The translations under genes and the position numbers were made by a program. A stretch of 64,000 nt of DNA, taken from Ruania albidiflava DSM 18029 (GTDB taxonomy: Bacteria; Actinomycetota; Actinomycetes; Actinomycetales; Beutenbergiaceae). The stretch lies in the NCBI RefSeq assembly GCF_000421225.1, contig NZ_ATWL01000008.1:1-64000 (forward strand), read 5' to 3'. Below, piece after piece: positions 27,132 through 38,740 of the stretch. Numbering within the stretch: the stretch's first letter is position 1; every line of letters starts with the position of its first letter. The notes beneath the pieces were generated by a model, which saw nothing but the letters and a program-made list of their open reading frames with translations, ran no database searches and was not told the origin of the DNA.

Positions 27132-27815
27132 ATGGAGATCGTCCTGGTCAGCCGTCACACTGAGACTCCGGAACGGTTCCGGCGTCACGTCGAGGAAAAG
27201 CTGGCGAAGGTGCCACAGCTGTCGCCCTATGCGCAGCGCGTCGACGTCGAGGTGACACACGAGAACAACCCGAGGCTCGCGGACCGCTCCGAGCGGGTCG
27301 AGCTCACGGTTCGGGCCAAGGGCCCGGTGGTGCGTGCAGAGGCGAGTGCGTCCGATCGGTACGCCGCCCTCGACCTGGCTGCCACCAAGTTGTTCGAGAG
27401 GCTGCGCAGGGCCAGGGATCGGCGCAAGTCGCACCATCAGCGCCGCGGCGCCCGTCTGCCGATGCCTGAGCAGCTGGATCTCGTCCCAGAGCAACCTCAG
27501 CCAGAAGACGAGGCGCCGGAGACGCCGCAGCCGCCCACGGAGCCGGGCGTGGCAGTGGAGGCCCAGCTGGGTGACTCGCCGGTGGTGATCCGCCAGAAGG
27601 TGCACGAGACCGAACCGATGACTGTGGACCAGGCATTGGCAGAGATGGAGCTGGTGGGCCACCCGTTCTACCTGTTCATCGACGCCGAGACTCGGCAGCC
27701 GTGCGTGGTGTACAACCGCCGCGGCTGGACCTATGGCGTGATCCGGCTGAACTACACCGCAACCAGCAGCGCAGAGGACGCACCAGAGCAGGAGGTACGC
27801 CCCGCCAGCGCCTGA
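27132..27815 (+). CDS. hpf: Long-form ribosome hibernation promoting factor
   Basis: Dimerises 70S ribosomes into inactive 100S particles in stress or stationary phase. 227 residues: N-terminal HPF/RaiA domain (1-110), including RVDVEVTHENNPRLADRSERVELTV, a Pro/Glu-rich linker (115-155), and the C-terminal dimerisation domain with MTVDQALAEMELVGHPFYLFIDAETRQPCVVYNRRGWTYGVIRL. ATG at 27132 has GTGGAGG upstream. Its position directly before secA is conserved in actinobacteria. Expression is probably independent of comF because of the 236-bp gap. Confidence 0.95.
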   Translation: MEIVLVSRHTETPERFRRHVEEKLAKVPQLSPYAQRVDVEVTHENNPRLADRSERVELTVRAKGPVVRAEASASDRYAALDLAATKLFERLRRARDRRKSHHQRRGARLPMPEQLDLVPEQPQPEDEAPETPQPPTEPGVAVEAQLGDSPVVIRQKVHETEPMTVDQALAEMELVGHPFYLFIDAETRQPCVVYNRRGWTYGVIRLNYTATSSAEDAPEQEVRPASA

Positions 27816-27969
27816 CCGCCGGAAGGACTGCTGACGACCGGCCCTCGTAGCCTGCCCACCAGGTTGCGGGGGCCGGGTTGTGCGCTCTGGGCGGGCGCTC
27901 GCATACCATGGACCCTTGGCCCCGGCGTCCGCACCGACGCTGAACAGTTCCAACCACCTGGGAGTCCGT

Positions 27970-30909
<2,940 letters not shown>

Positions 30910-30913
30910 GCCC

Positions 30914-31450
30914 TCAGGCGATCTGCACGGCCGTGGTGCGCCAGTGCCCGCGGTGCTCCTCGATCCGCACGGCGGCTGCCCGTACTCTGCGCCCCTCGAC
31001 GAGCACGACAGCAGCCTCCCAGACGCCCGGTGCGATCCGGCACGGCCGCACCCGCCGGACCCGGACCGCACCACCCCGTGGCGGACGGGTTCGCACCCGG
31101 GCGGCGAGACTGGCGCGGTGGCTGAGCGCAGTGAACACCTCCGGGTCCAGCCACCGGTGCAGCTGCGTGACAGGGCGGGTGCCGCGCAGTGTCTCCACGC
31201 AGGCTCGGGCCACTGTGCCGGCCCAGGTCTGCGGGTCCGGTAACGATCGGGCACGGCCGTTGGACCACACCAGCCGGGGGCGTGGGCTCGTCCTTGGCTG
31301 CTCCTCGCTGGCGGTCGCAGCGGCAGAGAAGGCCACCGGATCCCAGGCCGCCGGTGCCGTGATCGGTGGTGGGTGCAGTGCGCTCGGCGCCGGCTGGCGG
31401 GTACGGAGAGGTGTTGCTGGTGCCATCGGGTCGGTGGTCAGGACGGACAT
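30914..31450 (-). CDS. Rv3235-family protein (DUF6459-like)
   Basis: 178 residues. The first 60 are Pro/Ala/Ser-rich and probably disordered. The conserved part holds WAGTVARACVETLRGTRPVTQLHRWLDPEVFTALSHRASLAARV and WEAAVVLVEGRRVRAAAVRIEEHRGHWRTTAVQIA, matching the small family next to secA in actinobacteria. Function is unknown. AAAGGAG precedes the ATG at 31450. It lies 36 bp after the LysM gene on the same strand, so the two likely form one transcript, and converges on secA with only 4 bp between the stops. Confidence 0.8.
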   Translation of the reverse strand: MSVLTTDPMAPATPLRTRQPAPSALHPPPITAPAAWDPVAFSAAATASEEQPRTSPRPRLVWSNGRARSLPDPQTWAGTVARACVETLRGTRPVTQLHRWLDPEVFTALSHRASLAARVRTRPPRGGAVRVRRVRPCRIAPGVWEAAVVLVEGRRVRAAAVRIEEHRGHWRTTAVQIA

Positions 31451-31486
31451 GGCAGGAGCTCCTTTGCTGGGGTGGAGGCCGGTGGG

Positions 31487-32416
31487 TCAGTCGGGTCTGG
31501 ACAGTGGGGTGCCAGGAAGGATCAGGTCGGGGTCGGGGCCGATGGCGGCGGAGTTCGCGGCGTACCAGCGGGGCCAGGCGGCCGCGACCTGGGCGTCGTC
31601 GGCCTCCGGGGCGAGGTGCGCCGCGGCGATCGTCCAGAGGCTGTCACCGGGTTGGACGACGTAGTCGGCGCTGCGGGCAGCCTCGGGCTCCTCTGGTGAG
31701 GCGGTCGGCGTGCTCCGGGGCGCATCCTCGAGATCGGGGGCGGAGGTGGTAGCGGCCGGATCGCCGCCGTCGGCGGTGGGGTCCGCGCCCTCGCCGCTGT
31801 CGGTACGGGCGCCACTCTGGCGACCTTCTGCACTCGTGCCCTCGCTGGCCGCGGAACCGTCGTCACTGTCGGCGCGGTCCGCCGCGGAGGCCGGCCCTCG
31901 GCTGGCCGCCGCCCAGGTCAGGTCCTCCGCGATGGTCGGCTCGGGTGCGGGCTCGGTCGGGTCTGCCTGTGCCGGGGTGAGGGACAGCCCGGCAGCAAGG
32001 ACCGCACCGGCACCGGCGCCGAGCCACCGGCTCGCACCCGGCGCGCCGTGGGTGCGCAGCAGCGCTTCCCCCGCCCGCCAGGTTGCCCCGCACAGCTGCG
32101 CGAGGGCGCAGAGCACACCGAGCAGTGCGCTGAGCGCGTACCAGGCGGCCACCCCGGCGCCGATCGCGGCCAGAGCAGCTACGAGCACCTCCTCCACCTG
32201 GTCGGGGGAGGTCGCGGCACTGTCCCAGCGGGAGAACGGCACCAGGGCTCGGCTGCTGGCACGCACCAGCAGCGTGCACAGCGCACTCGTACCGGCCAGG
32301 GCGGTCAGTCCCAGCACCGCACCGCGCACCGCCCGGCCCGCAGGCGGCCGGGCACCGTCTGCGCACCGCAGGTGGGGTTCGGCGACCCGGTCGCCGGATG
32401 GGTGGATGCTGTTCAT
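31487..32416 (-). CDS. LysM-domain membrane protein
   Basis: 309 residues with three hydrophobic segments (about 30-50, 75-105 and 130-150), then an acidic, Ser/Thr/Pro-rich presumably extracytoplasmic region (155-250) and a C-terminal LysM domain: YVVQPGDSLWTIAAAHLAPEADDAQVAAAWPRWYAANSAAIGPDPDLILPGTPL. LysM binds peptidoglycan, so the protein probably anchors or senses cell wall. Related LysM proteins beside Rv3235-like genes are common in actinobacteria. No ribosome-binding site is obvious before ATG 32416; a tandem ten-base repeat (32423-32442) lies immediately upstream. Confidence 0.85.
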   Translation of the reverse strand: MNSIHPSGDRVAEPHLRCADGARPPAGRAVRGAVLGLTALAGTSALCTLLVRASSRALVPFSRWDSAATSPDQVEEVLVAALAAIGAGVAAWYALSALLGVLCALAQLCGATWRAGEALLRTHGAPGASRWLGAGAGAVLAAGLSLTPAQADPTEPAPEPTIAEDLTWAAASRGPASAADRADSDDGSAASEGTSAEGRQSGARTDSGEGADPTADGGDPAATTSAPDLEDAPRSTPTASPEEPEAARSADYVVQPGDSLWTIAAAHLAPEADDAQVAAAWPRWYAANSAAIGPDPDLILPGTPLSRPD

Positions 32417-32422
32417 TTCATA

Positions 32423-32442
32423 TCGGTTCGTGTCGGTTCGTC
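32423..32442. repeat. Tandem 10-bp repeat upstream of the LysM gene
   Basis: TCGGTTCGTG followed directly by TCGGTTCGTC. The two units lie 7 bp from the LysM start codon on its upstream side, in an AT-richer patch. It could be a regulator site or chance; nothing further can be said. Confidence 0.35.
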
Positions 32443-32548
32443 ACATTCAATGGATCTATGTGTACCCTGTGCCGGCGGTGGGCGTCTACCGCTCGGACCA
32501 GAGCTGTGGACGGCCGGCCGCAAGCCCCCGCTACGCCGGACGGACGCC

Positions 32549-32554
32549 TAGGGT
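32549..32554 (+). promoter_or_regulatory. -10 box, leaderless arrangement
   Basis: TAGGGT fits TANNNT and is followed by 6 nt (GAGGAG) and the ATG at 32561. The GAGGAG abuts the ATG too closely for a normal Shine-Dalgarno, so leaderless translation is the simpler reading. Confidence 0.5.
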
Positions 32555-32560
32555 GAGGAG

Positions 32561-33067
32561 ATGGCGTGGGACGAGGTGTTCGCCGAGCTCGCCGCAGAGC
32601 TGGCGGCCGCTGAGCGGGACGAGGAGGAGGCGCGCCTCGGTGACCTGGTGGCGGCCGAGGTGGCCGGTACGACGTTCGCGGACCGGTGCCGGGCCCGTCG
32701 CGGCAAGCCCCTGACCGTCCGGTTGACCGACGGCAGCAGCCGGACCGGCACGGTGCGGGACGCGACTCGCGCCTGGGTGCTGCTCACCGAAGGTGACCGG
32801 CGCGTGCTGGTGCCACTGTCCGCCGTCGTGCTGGCCTGGCCGCTGCGTGGTAGCGCTCCGGAACCCGGTCCTGTAGAAGGCAGGATCGGGCTCGGCCACG
32901 CACTGCGGGCGCTGGCGGAGGAACAGAGCGCAGTGCTGGTGCGCACCGCCGCCGGTGACCATCGCGGCAGGATCGTGCGCGTGGGCGCCGACTACCTGGA
33001 CCTTGCCGCCGAACCAGACGTCCTCACCGTGCCGTGGCGGGCGCTGCTCAGCGTGGACTGCACCTGA
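32561..33067 (+). CDS. Conserved hypothetical protein with two small-barrel repeats
   Basis: 168 residues; not assigned to a characterised family. An N-terminal acidic helix (MAWDEVFAELAAELAAAERDEEEARLGDLVAAEV) is followed by two similar beta-strand units: LTVRLTDGSSRTGTVRDATRAWVLLTEGDRRVLVPLSAVVLAW and AVLVRTAAGDHRGRIVRVGADYLDLAAEPDVLTVPWRALLSV. The pattern (turn Gly, VxDxxxxWVLL, VPLSAV) resembles Sm-like or SH3-type barrels. Homologues are common beside the BldC-like/SAF/CpaE-like genes in actinobacteria; some databases call them Fis-like regulators without real support. Confidence 0.7.
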   Translation: MAWDEVFAELAAELAAAERDEEEARLGDLVAAEVAGTTFADRCRARRGKPLTVRLTDGSSRTGTVRDATRAWVLLTEGDRRVLVPLSAVVLAWPLRGSAPEPGPVEGRIGLGHALRALAEEQSAVLVRTAAGDHRGRIVRVGADYLDLAAEPDVLTVPWRALLSVDCT

Positions 33068-33074
33068 GCGCTGG

Positions 33075-33302
33075 TCAGTCCGTGGACTCCAAGGCTGCTT
33101 CCGCACCCTGGATGCGTGCGTCGGTCTTGGCGTACTGCCTCTGGATGTAGGCCTCCAGCTCGGTGTTCTCCACCCGCCAGGTGCCCTTGCCACCGACCTG
33201 GATCGCGCGCAGCTCTCCGTTGCGCACCAGCGCGCGTGCCTGCGACATGGTGATCGAGAGAATCTCGGTCACATCCGCGAGGGAGAGGAAGCGCTGTTCC
33301 AT
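33075..33302 (-). CDS. BldC-like small helix-turn-helix DNA-binding protein (excisionase family)
   Basis: 75 residues. FLSLADVTEILSITMSQARALVRNGELRAIQVGGKGTWRVENTELEAYIQRQ is a MerR-type helix-turn-helix of the BldC/excisionase kind, with recognition helix at about 18-28 and the wing GGKGTWRV. In Streptomyces, BldC binds direct repeats and controls entry into development. The frame is open far upstream, but only ATG 33302 gives the family N-terminus. Divergent from the SAF gene (126 bp apart), so it may regulate that cluster. Confidence 0.85.
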   Translation of the reverse strand: MEQRFLSLADVTEILSITMSQARALVRNGELRAIQVGGKGTWRVENTELEAYIQRQYAKTDARIQGAEAALESTD

Positions 33303-33428
33303 ACCGCCTAGTCTCCCATCACCGCTGGGCGGAGGGCCACTGCCGACGTACCTGTGGAAAACTCCCGAATCGTGCCCGTGGCCGCGTGTGGTTTGGCACC
33401 ATGAACGCACGCGATCGTGGAGGGGACC

Positions 33429-34064
33429 ATGAGTGAGGCTACGACGCCTCGAATCCGTCGGCCCAGCTGGCGGGACCCACGGCTCGGTGTGGGTGTGCTG
33501 CTGGTGGCCGGATCGGTGGTGCTGGGCTCCTGGACGGTGTCCCGCGCCGATGACACGGTGACGGTCTACACGACCGCCACCGCGCTCTCGCCCGGGGACC
33601 GGGTGGACGTCGAGGACCTGGTCGCTACGCAGGTGCAGGTGCCCGAAGTGGCCCAGACCTACCTGACCCCGGAAGCTGGGACGACCACTGACCTGGTCGT
33701 GCTGCGCACCGTCGGGGTGGGGGAGCTGGTGCCACTGGCGGCCCTCGGGTCCGCCGGCAGCGTGCAGGTGCGCACGGTCACGGTGCCGGTGGACGCGGCG
33801 CTCGCGGACAGCATCGCACCCGGGGCGCTGGTGGACCTGTGGGTGGCGTTGCCGGACGGGCAGGGTGGTGCCGGCGCAGCACTGTCCGCACCGGAACCAC
33901 TGGTGCAGTCGGTGGAGGTGGCGCAGGTGCACGAGGACACCTCGATCTTCGCCGGTGCCGACCAGATGATCGCTCAGGTGCTGGTCCCGGTCGACGACCT
34001 GGCTGATGTGCTCGCCGCGCAGACCGGTGACGGGCAGATCACGATCGTGCCGGTGCCCTCCTGA
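33429..34064 (+). CDS. SAF-domain (CpaB/RcpC-like) membrane protein
   Basis: 211 residues, one membrane segment (about 18-37), then a SAF domain: TATALSPGDRVDVEDLVATQVQVPEVAQTYLTP and RTVGVGELVPLAAL, with the remainder resembling the RcpC-like region of Flp-pilus CpaB proteins. Start ATG 33429 with GGAGGGG 3 nt upstream. Its stop overlaps the start of the CpaE-like ATPase (TGATG). CpaB and CpaE belong to tad/Flp pilus systems, but no secretion ATPase, TadB/C or pilin gene is seen here. Confidence 0.8.
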   Translation: MSEATTPRIRRPSWRDPRLGVGVLLVAGSVVLGSWTVSRADDTVTVYTTATALSPGDRVDVEDLVATQVQVPEVAQTYLTPEAGTTTDLVVLRTVGVGELVPLAALGSAGSVQVRTVTVPVDAALADSIAPGALVDLWVALPDGQGGAGAALSAPEPLVQSVEVAQVHEDTSIFAGADQMIAQVLVPVDDLADVLAAQTGDGQITIVPVPS

Positions 34065-35566
34065 TGCCGCCGCAGTCGGAGGTCGCCGTGCTGCTTGCTC
34101 TGCGCGGTGCACCTGAGGAGGACCTGGTGCGCAGGATCGCCACCGAACCGGGTCTGACAGTGGTGCGGCGGTGTGCCGACCTCGCCGAGCTGACCGCTGC
34201 TGCGGTGGCCGGGCTCGGGACGGTAGCGGTCGTGGACGCCGACCTGGGCGTGGACCGCACGTTCCTGGAGCGCCTGCGTGCGCACGGGGTGCGGCCGGTC
34301 GTCTGCTGCCAGGAAGGGGACGTGGTACGTCACGACGGGCTCGGCGCGCTCGCACTGGCCCACGGGGTGGACCCGTTGCCCGCGATCCGCTCGCTCGCCG
34401 AGGCAGCCGCGAGCGGCACCGAGCAGCTGGCGGACGTGGAGCGGCTCAACCAGGTGCTCGGAGCAGCTCCGTCGCGCGGTGCCGGCGAGACGGATGACCG
34501 CTCCGGCGACGACGTGCCGCCAGCAGCCGAGGAACCACGTGCTGCGCACCACACCCCGAGCACGTCGTCTGACCAGGGTGCAGCGGCAGGCCCGACACCG
34601 GGCCCCGAGCTGCCCGCGACCCGCCGCGAGCGGCGCCGACAGCGTTCCGGCGCCAACCACCCGGTAGCCAGCGCAGCACCTGAGGACCGACCGGATGCCG
34701 CACCGCGCGTGGTGGCCGTGACCGGACCGGGCGGTTCCCCGGGGCGCACCACGATCGCCATCAACCTCGCCCACGAGCTCGCTCAGCACGGGGACGAGGT
34801 GGTGCTCATCGACGCCGACCTGTGGGGCGGCGCGATCGCCCAGACGCTCGGCCTGCTGGCGGAGACCGCCGGCCTGTCCGCCGCAGTGCGCGCCGCCGAC
34901 CACGGCCGGCTCGACGAGGCCACGTTCGCCCGGCTCGCTCCGAAGGTCGCCGACCGGTTGCGGGTGCTGCCCGGCCTGGCGCGGGCCACCCGGTGGCGGG
35001 AGGTGAGCGCGGTGAGCATGCTCGCCCTGCTGGACACGGCGCGCCGGGTCGCCACCTGGGTGGTGGTGGAGCTCCCGGTGCTCGTACCCGAGGAGGAGGC
35101 CGGCTACTCGCTCGGCCCCGGCCGCAACGACGTGGCCCGCAGCCTGCTCGGTGCCGCTGAGGAGATCCTGGTGGTCGGTGCGGCCGAGCCGATCGGTATC
35201 GAGCGCCTGGTGCAGACGCTGCTGGACCTGGACGACGTGCCCACCACCGGCAGGCGTCGGGTGCTGGTCAACCGGCTCCGGACCAGTGCGGCGGGCCCTC
35301 GCGCTGCGGACTCCGTGCGCGAGGCGCTCGCGCGCTTCGCCGACGTGCCCGACCCGGCACTGGTGCCCGACGACCGGGCCCTGTCCGACCGTGCGCTGCT
35401 GGCCGGCACCACCTGGCGCGAGGCGGGCGGACGCTCGGCCGCACGCGTGGCCGTCACCGAGCTGGCTGGTGAGCTGCGCCGTGCCGCTGGACGGCCCACC
35501 CCGGTAGCGGATCGCCGACTTGCCCGGCTGTGGCCCCGGTCGTGGCGTCGGGCTACGGCACACTAG
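34064..35566 (+). CDS. CpaE/MinD-like ATPase with altered P-loop
   Basis: 500 residues. Residues 1-115 resemble a degenerate receiver-like domain (VAVVDADLGVDRTFLERLRAHGVRPVVCC); 116-210 is an Ala/Pro/Arg-rich linker; 211-480 is a ParA/MinD-type ATPase with VTGPGGSPGRTTIAINLAHELAQHGDEVVLIDADLWGGAIAQTLGLL. The deviant Walker A (normally KGGxGKT) here reads GPGGSPGRTT near 222-230, with Arg where the phosphate-contacting Lys is usual and no signature Lys at the front. It may bind nucleotide weakly or act as a scaffold. Coupled to the SAF gene. Function unknown; localisation or septum-site roles have been proposed for such proteins. Confidence 0.82.
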   Translation: MPPQSEVAVLLALRGAPEEDLVRRIATEPGLTVVRRCADLAELTAAAVAGLGTVAVVDADLGVDRTFLERLRAHGVRPVVCCQEGDVVRHDGLGALALAHGVDPLPAIRSLAEAAASGTEQLADVERLNQVLGAAPSRGAGETDDRSGDDVPPAAEEPRAAHHTPSTSSDQGAAAGPTPGPELPATRRERRRQRSGANHPVASAAPEDRPDAAPRVVAVTGPGGSPGRTTIAINLAHELAQHGDEVVLIDADLWGGAIAQTLGLLAETAGLSAAVRAADHGRLDEATFARLAPKVADRLRVLPGLARATRWREVSAVSMLALLDTARRVATWVVVELPVLVPEEEAGYSLGPGRNDVARSLLGAAEEILVVGAAEPIGIERLVQTLLDLDDVPTTGRRRVLVNRLRTSAAGPRAADSVREALARFADVPDPALVPDDRALSDRALLAGTTWREAGGRSAARVAVTELAGELRRAAGRPTPVADRRLARLWPRSWRRATAH

Positions 35567-35570
35567 GCGC

Positions 35571-36017
35571 ATGCGCGTCTACCTGCCGGCCACGTTGACC
35601 GAGCTCACCGAACCCGCGGGTCTGGGGCCACGGGAGGCACGTGCGGTGACACCTTCGCTGCGTGCCGCCCTCGGACCGGACGCCGATGTGGACACCGCTG
35701 AGTATGCCGCGCTGGTGCTTGCCGCCGAGGATTCGTTGCAGCGGCTCGGTCCGGACGATCCGACCCGGCGGGTGGTCGCTGCAGCGGACCTCCCGGATGC
35801 GCAGGTGCCTGCCGGGCAGGAGGTGGGTCGGGTGAGCGCGCCGGCGGTGGCCTGGTCCCAGGTGGTCAGCTTCCACGTGGACGAGGCCGACGACGGCGTC
35901 CGCGGCCTGGTCTCGGCCGCTCGCCGGGGCGAGCGGAGCGCCCAGGCACAGGTGGAGGACCTGGACCTGCTCTGGTACGACGTCACCGAGCGGGAGGTGC
36001 TGGCCGCCGAGGGCTGA
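35571..36017 (+). CDS. DUF6912-family protein
   Basis: 148 residues starting MRVYLPATLTELTE, a conserved actinobacterial family with unknown role. The body has alternating helices and strands, including EYAALVLAAEDSLQRLGPDDPTRRVVAAAD and WSQVVSFHVDEADD, and ends ...LLWYDVTEREVLA. The ATG at 35571 is 4 bp after the CpaE-like stop, so it is probably part of that transcript. The SbcC-like gene converges with only 2 bp between stop codons. Confidence 0.8.
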   Translation: MRVYLPATLTELTEPAGLGPREARAVTPSLRAALGPDADVDTAEYAALVLAAEDSLQRLGPDDPTRRVVAAADLPDAQVPAGQEVGRVSAPAVAWSQVVSFHVDEADDGVRGLVSAARRGERSAQAQVEDLDLLWYDVTEREVLAAEG

Positions 36018-36019
36018 GG

Positions 36020-38740
36020 TCAGCCGGTGGCCGGCAGGGACCGCTCCAGGCGGATCACGGAGGCGGACCCGATGCTGCGGTATCGGTCCGGGGTGCAGGT
36101 GAGCAGGATGACCTGCGCGTCGGCGGCCAGCGAACCGATCATCGTGTTCATCGCAGCCAGACGGTCCGGGTCGGAGTAGCCGAGGGCGTCATCGATGATC
36201 ACCGGTACGCCCTGCTCCGGGTCGACCACCGCTGCACAGGCGAGGCGGGTGATGATCGCCAGCTGTTCCCGGGCACCGGCGGACAGCTGCTCGAACGGCA
36301 CGGTGACCCCGTCGAGGGTGCGGGAGGTGATCGCCAGGTCGTCGTCGACGTCGACGTCGAACCCGGTGCCGTAGACGATCCGGCCGAGGGCGAGCACCTG
36401 GTCGCGGAACGGGCGCACGTACCGGGCCCGAGCGGCGTCCCGTGCGCGGTGCAGGGTCTCGTGCAGCAGGGCACAGGCACGGGCCCGCCGCTCCAGGTGC
36501 TGCAGGTGGGAGTCGGCCGCCTCGCGGGTGCTCAGCGCCTGGTCGTAGTCCTCCTGCAGCCCCTCCTGGCCACGCATCTCCAGGGAGACGCTCAGCCGGC
36601 GCAGGCTGTCCTCGACCTGTTCGTGCTCGGTGCTCAGGCGCTCGACCAGCAGGGTCGCGTTCTGCCGGGCGGCCTCGATCTGCTCCGCCGGGGCGGCGGC
36701 GAGCTCGTCCTGTACCGCAGTGAGTGCGGCCTTGGCCTCGGCCAGGGATGCGGCAGCCTCGGCGGCAGCCTGGTCCAGGTCGGCGTCCGGCGTCCTGGCA
36801 CGTTCGGCTGCCAGCGCGGCGCGCTGGTCGTTGATGTCGGTCTCAGCCATGCTGGCCTTGCCCTCCAGCAGGGTGCAGTCCAGCTCGAGCCGGCTGGCCC
36901 GCTCGGCGAGCGAGTCGCGGACGGCCACCGCATCGACAGTGCGGTCGCGCGCCTGGGCATGGGCGCGCGCGGCGTCCTCCTTCGCCTGCTGGGCCGAGGC
37001 GGGGTCGACCGGTGCCGGGACCTCCTGCGGGGCCGCCGGGGTGGACTCAGCGTCGCTGCCGGCGGCGCCCTCCTCCTGGTCGGTGCTGGCAGTGCTCGCG
37101 GCTTGCTCGGCAGGTGCGACCCGGGCGGCCAGGCGGGCCTGGTCGGCCTGCAGCTGGCTCACCGTCTGGCCGTCCAGCTCCTCCTCGAGGCGCTCCCGGG
37201 CGCGGTCCAGCTCGCTGCGGGTGCGCTGCTCGGACTCGGCAAGCCGGTGTGCGGCGCGCCGGTCGCTCACCCCGGCCTCGCGCAGCAGGTCGTCGAGCCG
37301 CTGCTGTGCTGCAGACAGGGCGGACTCGGTGTCGGCGCTGGAGCGTGCCGGGGTGACCGACACCCGCAGCGTCCCGGGCAGCTCCAGCTGCACGGCCTCG
37401 GTGACCGCGGAGGAGAGCTCCTCCTCGGCGGCCAGGTGCCGTTCGGCGCCGTCGACGGTGAGGTCGAGGTCCCCCAGCGCAGTGACCTGCAGCCGTGCTG
37501 CAGCGGCCTCGTGCTGAGCCCGGCTGACCGCGAGCTCGGTGTCGGCGGTGTCGATGGCGGCGAGCAGGTCGGCATCGATGCGGGAGCCGGCGAGCGTGCT
37601 CTCGCACTCCTCGATCGTGGCCTGTGCGCGTTCGATCGCGGCCAGCGTGCTGCGTACCCGGTCCAGCTCGGCGAGGTCCTGGAGGCGTTCGGCAGCGCGG
37701 GTGGCTGCTTCGACCTTCTGCTGCTGGCGTTGCTCCTCCTGCTGGGCGGCGGTGACCTCGCTGGCGGCTTCGTCCTGCTCGACGCGTGCCTGGTGCAGCT
37801 CGTCGCGTGCCTCGGTGAGCCGGCGAGTCAGTTCCTCCCAGGCGTCGAGCTTCGTCTCCAGTGCGCGGCCGGCGGTGGCGCGTCGTTCAGCGGCTTCGCT
37901 CAGCCAGGCGTGCTCCCGGCCGCAGGTGCGCACCTCTTCCCGGGCCTCTGCCACCTGCTGGCGCTGTGCGCTGAGCCGCTGCCAGGCCTGCTCGTGGGCG
38001 TCGCGGTCCTCGTGCGCCTGCTCCAGCCGGTCAGCGATGGCCGCCAGCTCGGTGGTCAGGTGCGCGTGGCTGTCCACGTCCTGCTGCAGCTGACGCAGCC
38101 GGGCCTCTGCTGCACCGCAGGCCTCTGCCGCCGCAGCTGCCTCCTTGCGGGCGGCGGAGTACTCGCCGGTCTCCCGCCCGGTGGGCGTGAAGTAGGTGGC
38201 ATACTCAGCGTCCACCGCGTCCAGGAGGGCATCGCCCTCCTCGTCGTGCCCGGCGGTGCCGGCGGCACGGTCCAGAGCCGCTGCCAGCGCGGAGCTGTCT
38301 GCTAGCGCGGCCGAGGTGAGCTCATCGGCCTGCAGCACCCGCAGCGCCTGGTACAGGGAGGTGTCCAGCGTCTCGGTGAGGATGCGCTGCACCTCGGCGT
38401 GCGCCTCAGCACCGGTGAGGCTCGCCGGACGTGGTGCGCTCAGCCGCAGCTCGGTGCGGGTCTCCCGCAACCACCGCTTGGTGTAGGTGAACCGGTAGGG
38501 GCCACAGGTCAGCTCGGCCTCCACGAGCGGCCCGACGTCCCGGTGCACCGGTTTGACCTGGCGCACCTCGCGCGCCTTGGAGGAGTCTGGCTTGTCCAGC
38601 AGCAGGTCGATCGCCTCGATCATCGAGGTCTTGCCCACCTCGTTCTCCCCCTGCAGCACCACCACCCCGGAGTCAGGCAGGGTGATCTCCCGTTCGGCGA
38701 TACCGCGGAAGTCGACCAGACGCAGTCGGTGGATCTTCAT
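36020..38740 (-). CDS. SbcC/Rad50-like (YhaN-type) AAA ATPase without zinc hook
   Basis: 906 residues of SMC-like design. N-terminus MKIHRLRLVDFRGIAEREITLP with Walker A GENEVGKTS (31-39); C-terminal signature LSAGAREQLAI (about 819-829) and Walker B VPVIIDDALGYSD (845-857). Between them lie long Glu/Ala/Gln/Arg-rich coiled coils with a small beta domain (about 410-465). At the tip, residues 551-590 are an acidic Pro/Ser/Glu linker, and no CxxC zinc hook is present, unlike Rad50/SbcC. ATG 38740 overlaps the stop of the partner nuclease gene. Likely a DNA-end or DNA-structure processing ATPase working with it. Confidence 0.88.
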   Translation of the reverse strand: MKIHRLRLVDFRGIAEREITLPDSGVVVLQGENEVGKTSMIEAIDLLLDKPDSSKAREVRQVKPVHRDVGPLVEAELTCGPYRFTYTKRWLRETRTELRLSAPRPASLTGAEAHAEVQRILTETLDTSLYQALRVLQADELTSAALADSSALAAALDRAAGTAGHDEEGDALLDAVDAEYATYFTPTGRETGEYSAARKEAAAAAEACGAAEARLRQLQQDVDSHAHLTTELAAIADRLEQAHEDRDAHEQAWQRLSAQRQQVAEAREEVRTCGREHAWLSEAAERRATAGRALETKLDAWEELTRRLTEARDELHQARVEQDEAASEVTAAQQEEQRQQQKVEAATRAAERLQDLAELDRVRSTLAAIERAQATIEECESTLAGSRIDADLLAAIDTADTELAVSRAQHEAAAARLQVTALGDLDLTVDGAERHLAAEEELSSAVTEAVQLELPGTLRVSVTPARSSADTESALSAAQQRLDDLLREAGVSDRRAAHRLAESEQRTRSELDRARERLEEELDGQTVSQLQADQARLAARVAPAEQAASTASTDQEEGAAGSDAESTPAAPQEVPAPVDPASAQQAKEDAARAHAQARDRTVDAVAVRDSLAERASRLELDCTLLEGKASMAETDINDQRAALAAERARTPDADLDQAAAEAAASLAEAKAALTAVQDELAAAPAEQIEAARQNATLLVERLSTEHEQVEDSLRRLSVSLEMRGQEGLQEDYDQALSTREAADSHLQHLERRARACALLHETLHRARDAARARYVRPFRDQVLALGRIVYGTGFDVDVDDDLAITSRTLDGVTVPFEQLSAGAREQLAIITRLACAAVVDPEQGVPVIIDDALGYSDPDRLAAMNTMIGSLAADAQVILLTCTPDRYRSIGSASVIRLERSLPATG

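Noticed and set aside
33429-35566. A tad/Flp pilus locus
   Set aside because: Only CpaB-like and CpaE-like genes occur; no TadA ATPase, TadB/C, pilin or prepilin peptidase is in the window.
36449-38305. 618-codon plus-strand frame opposite the SbcC-like gene
   Set aside because: Low-complexity Leu/Gly-rich translation typical of antisense of coiled-coil codons; the minus-strand gene has all ATPase motifs.
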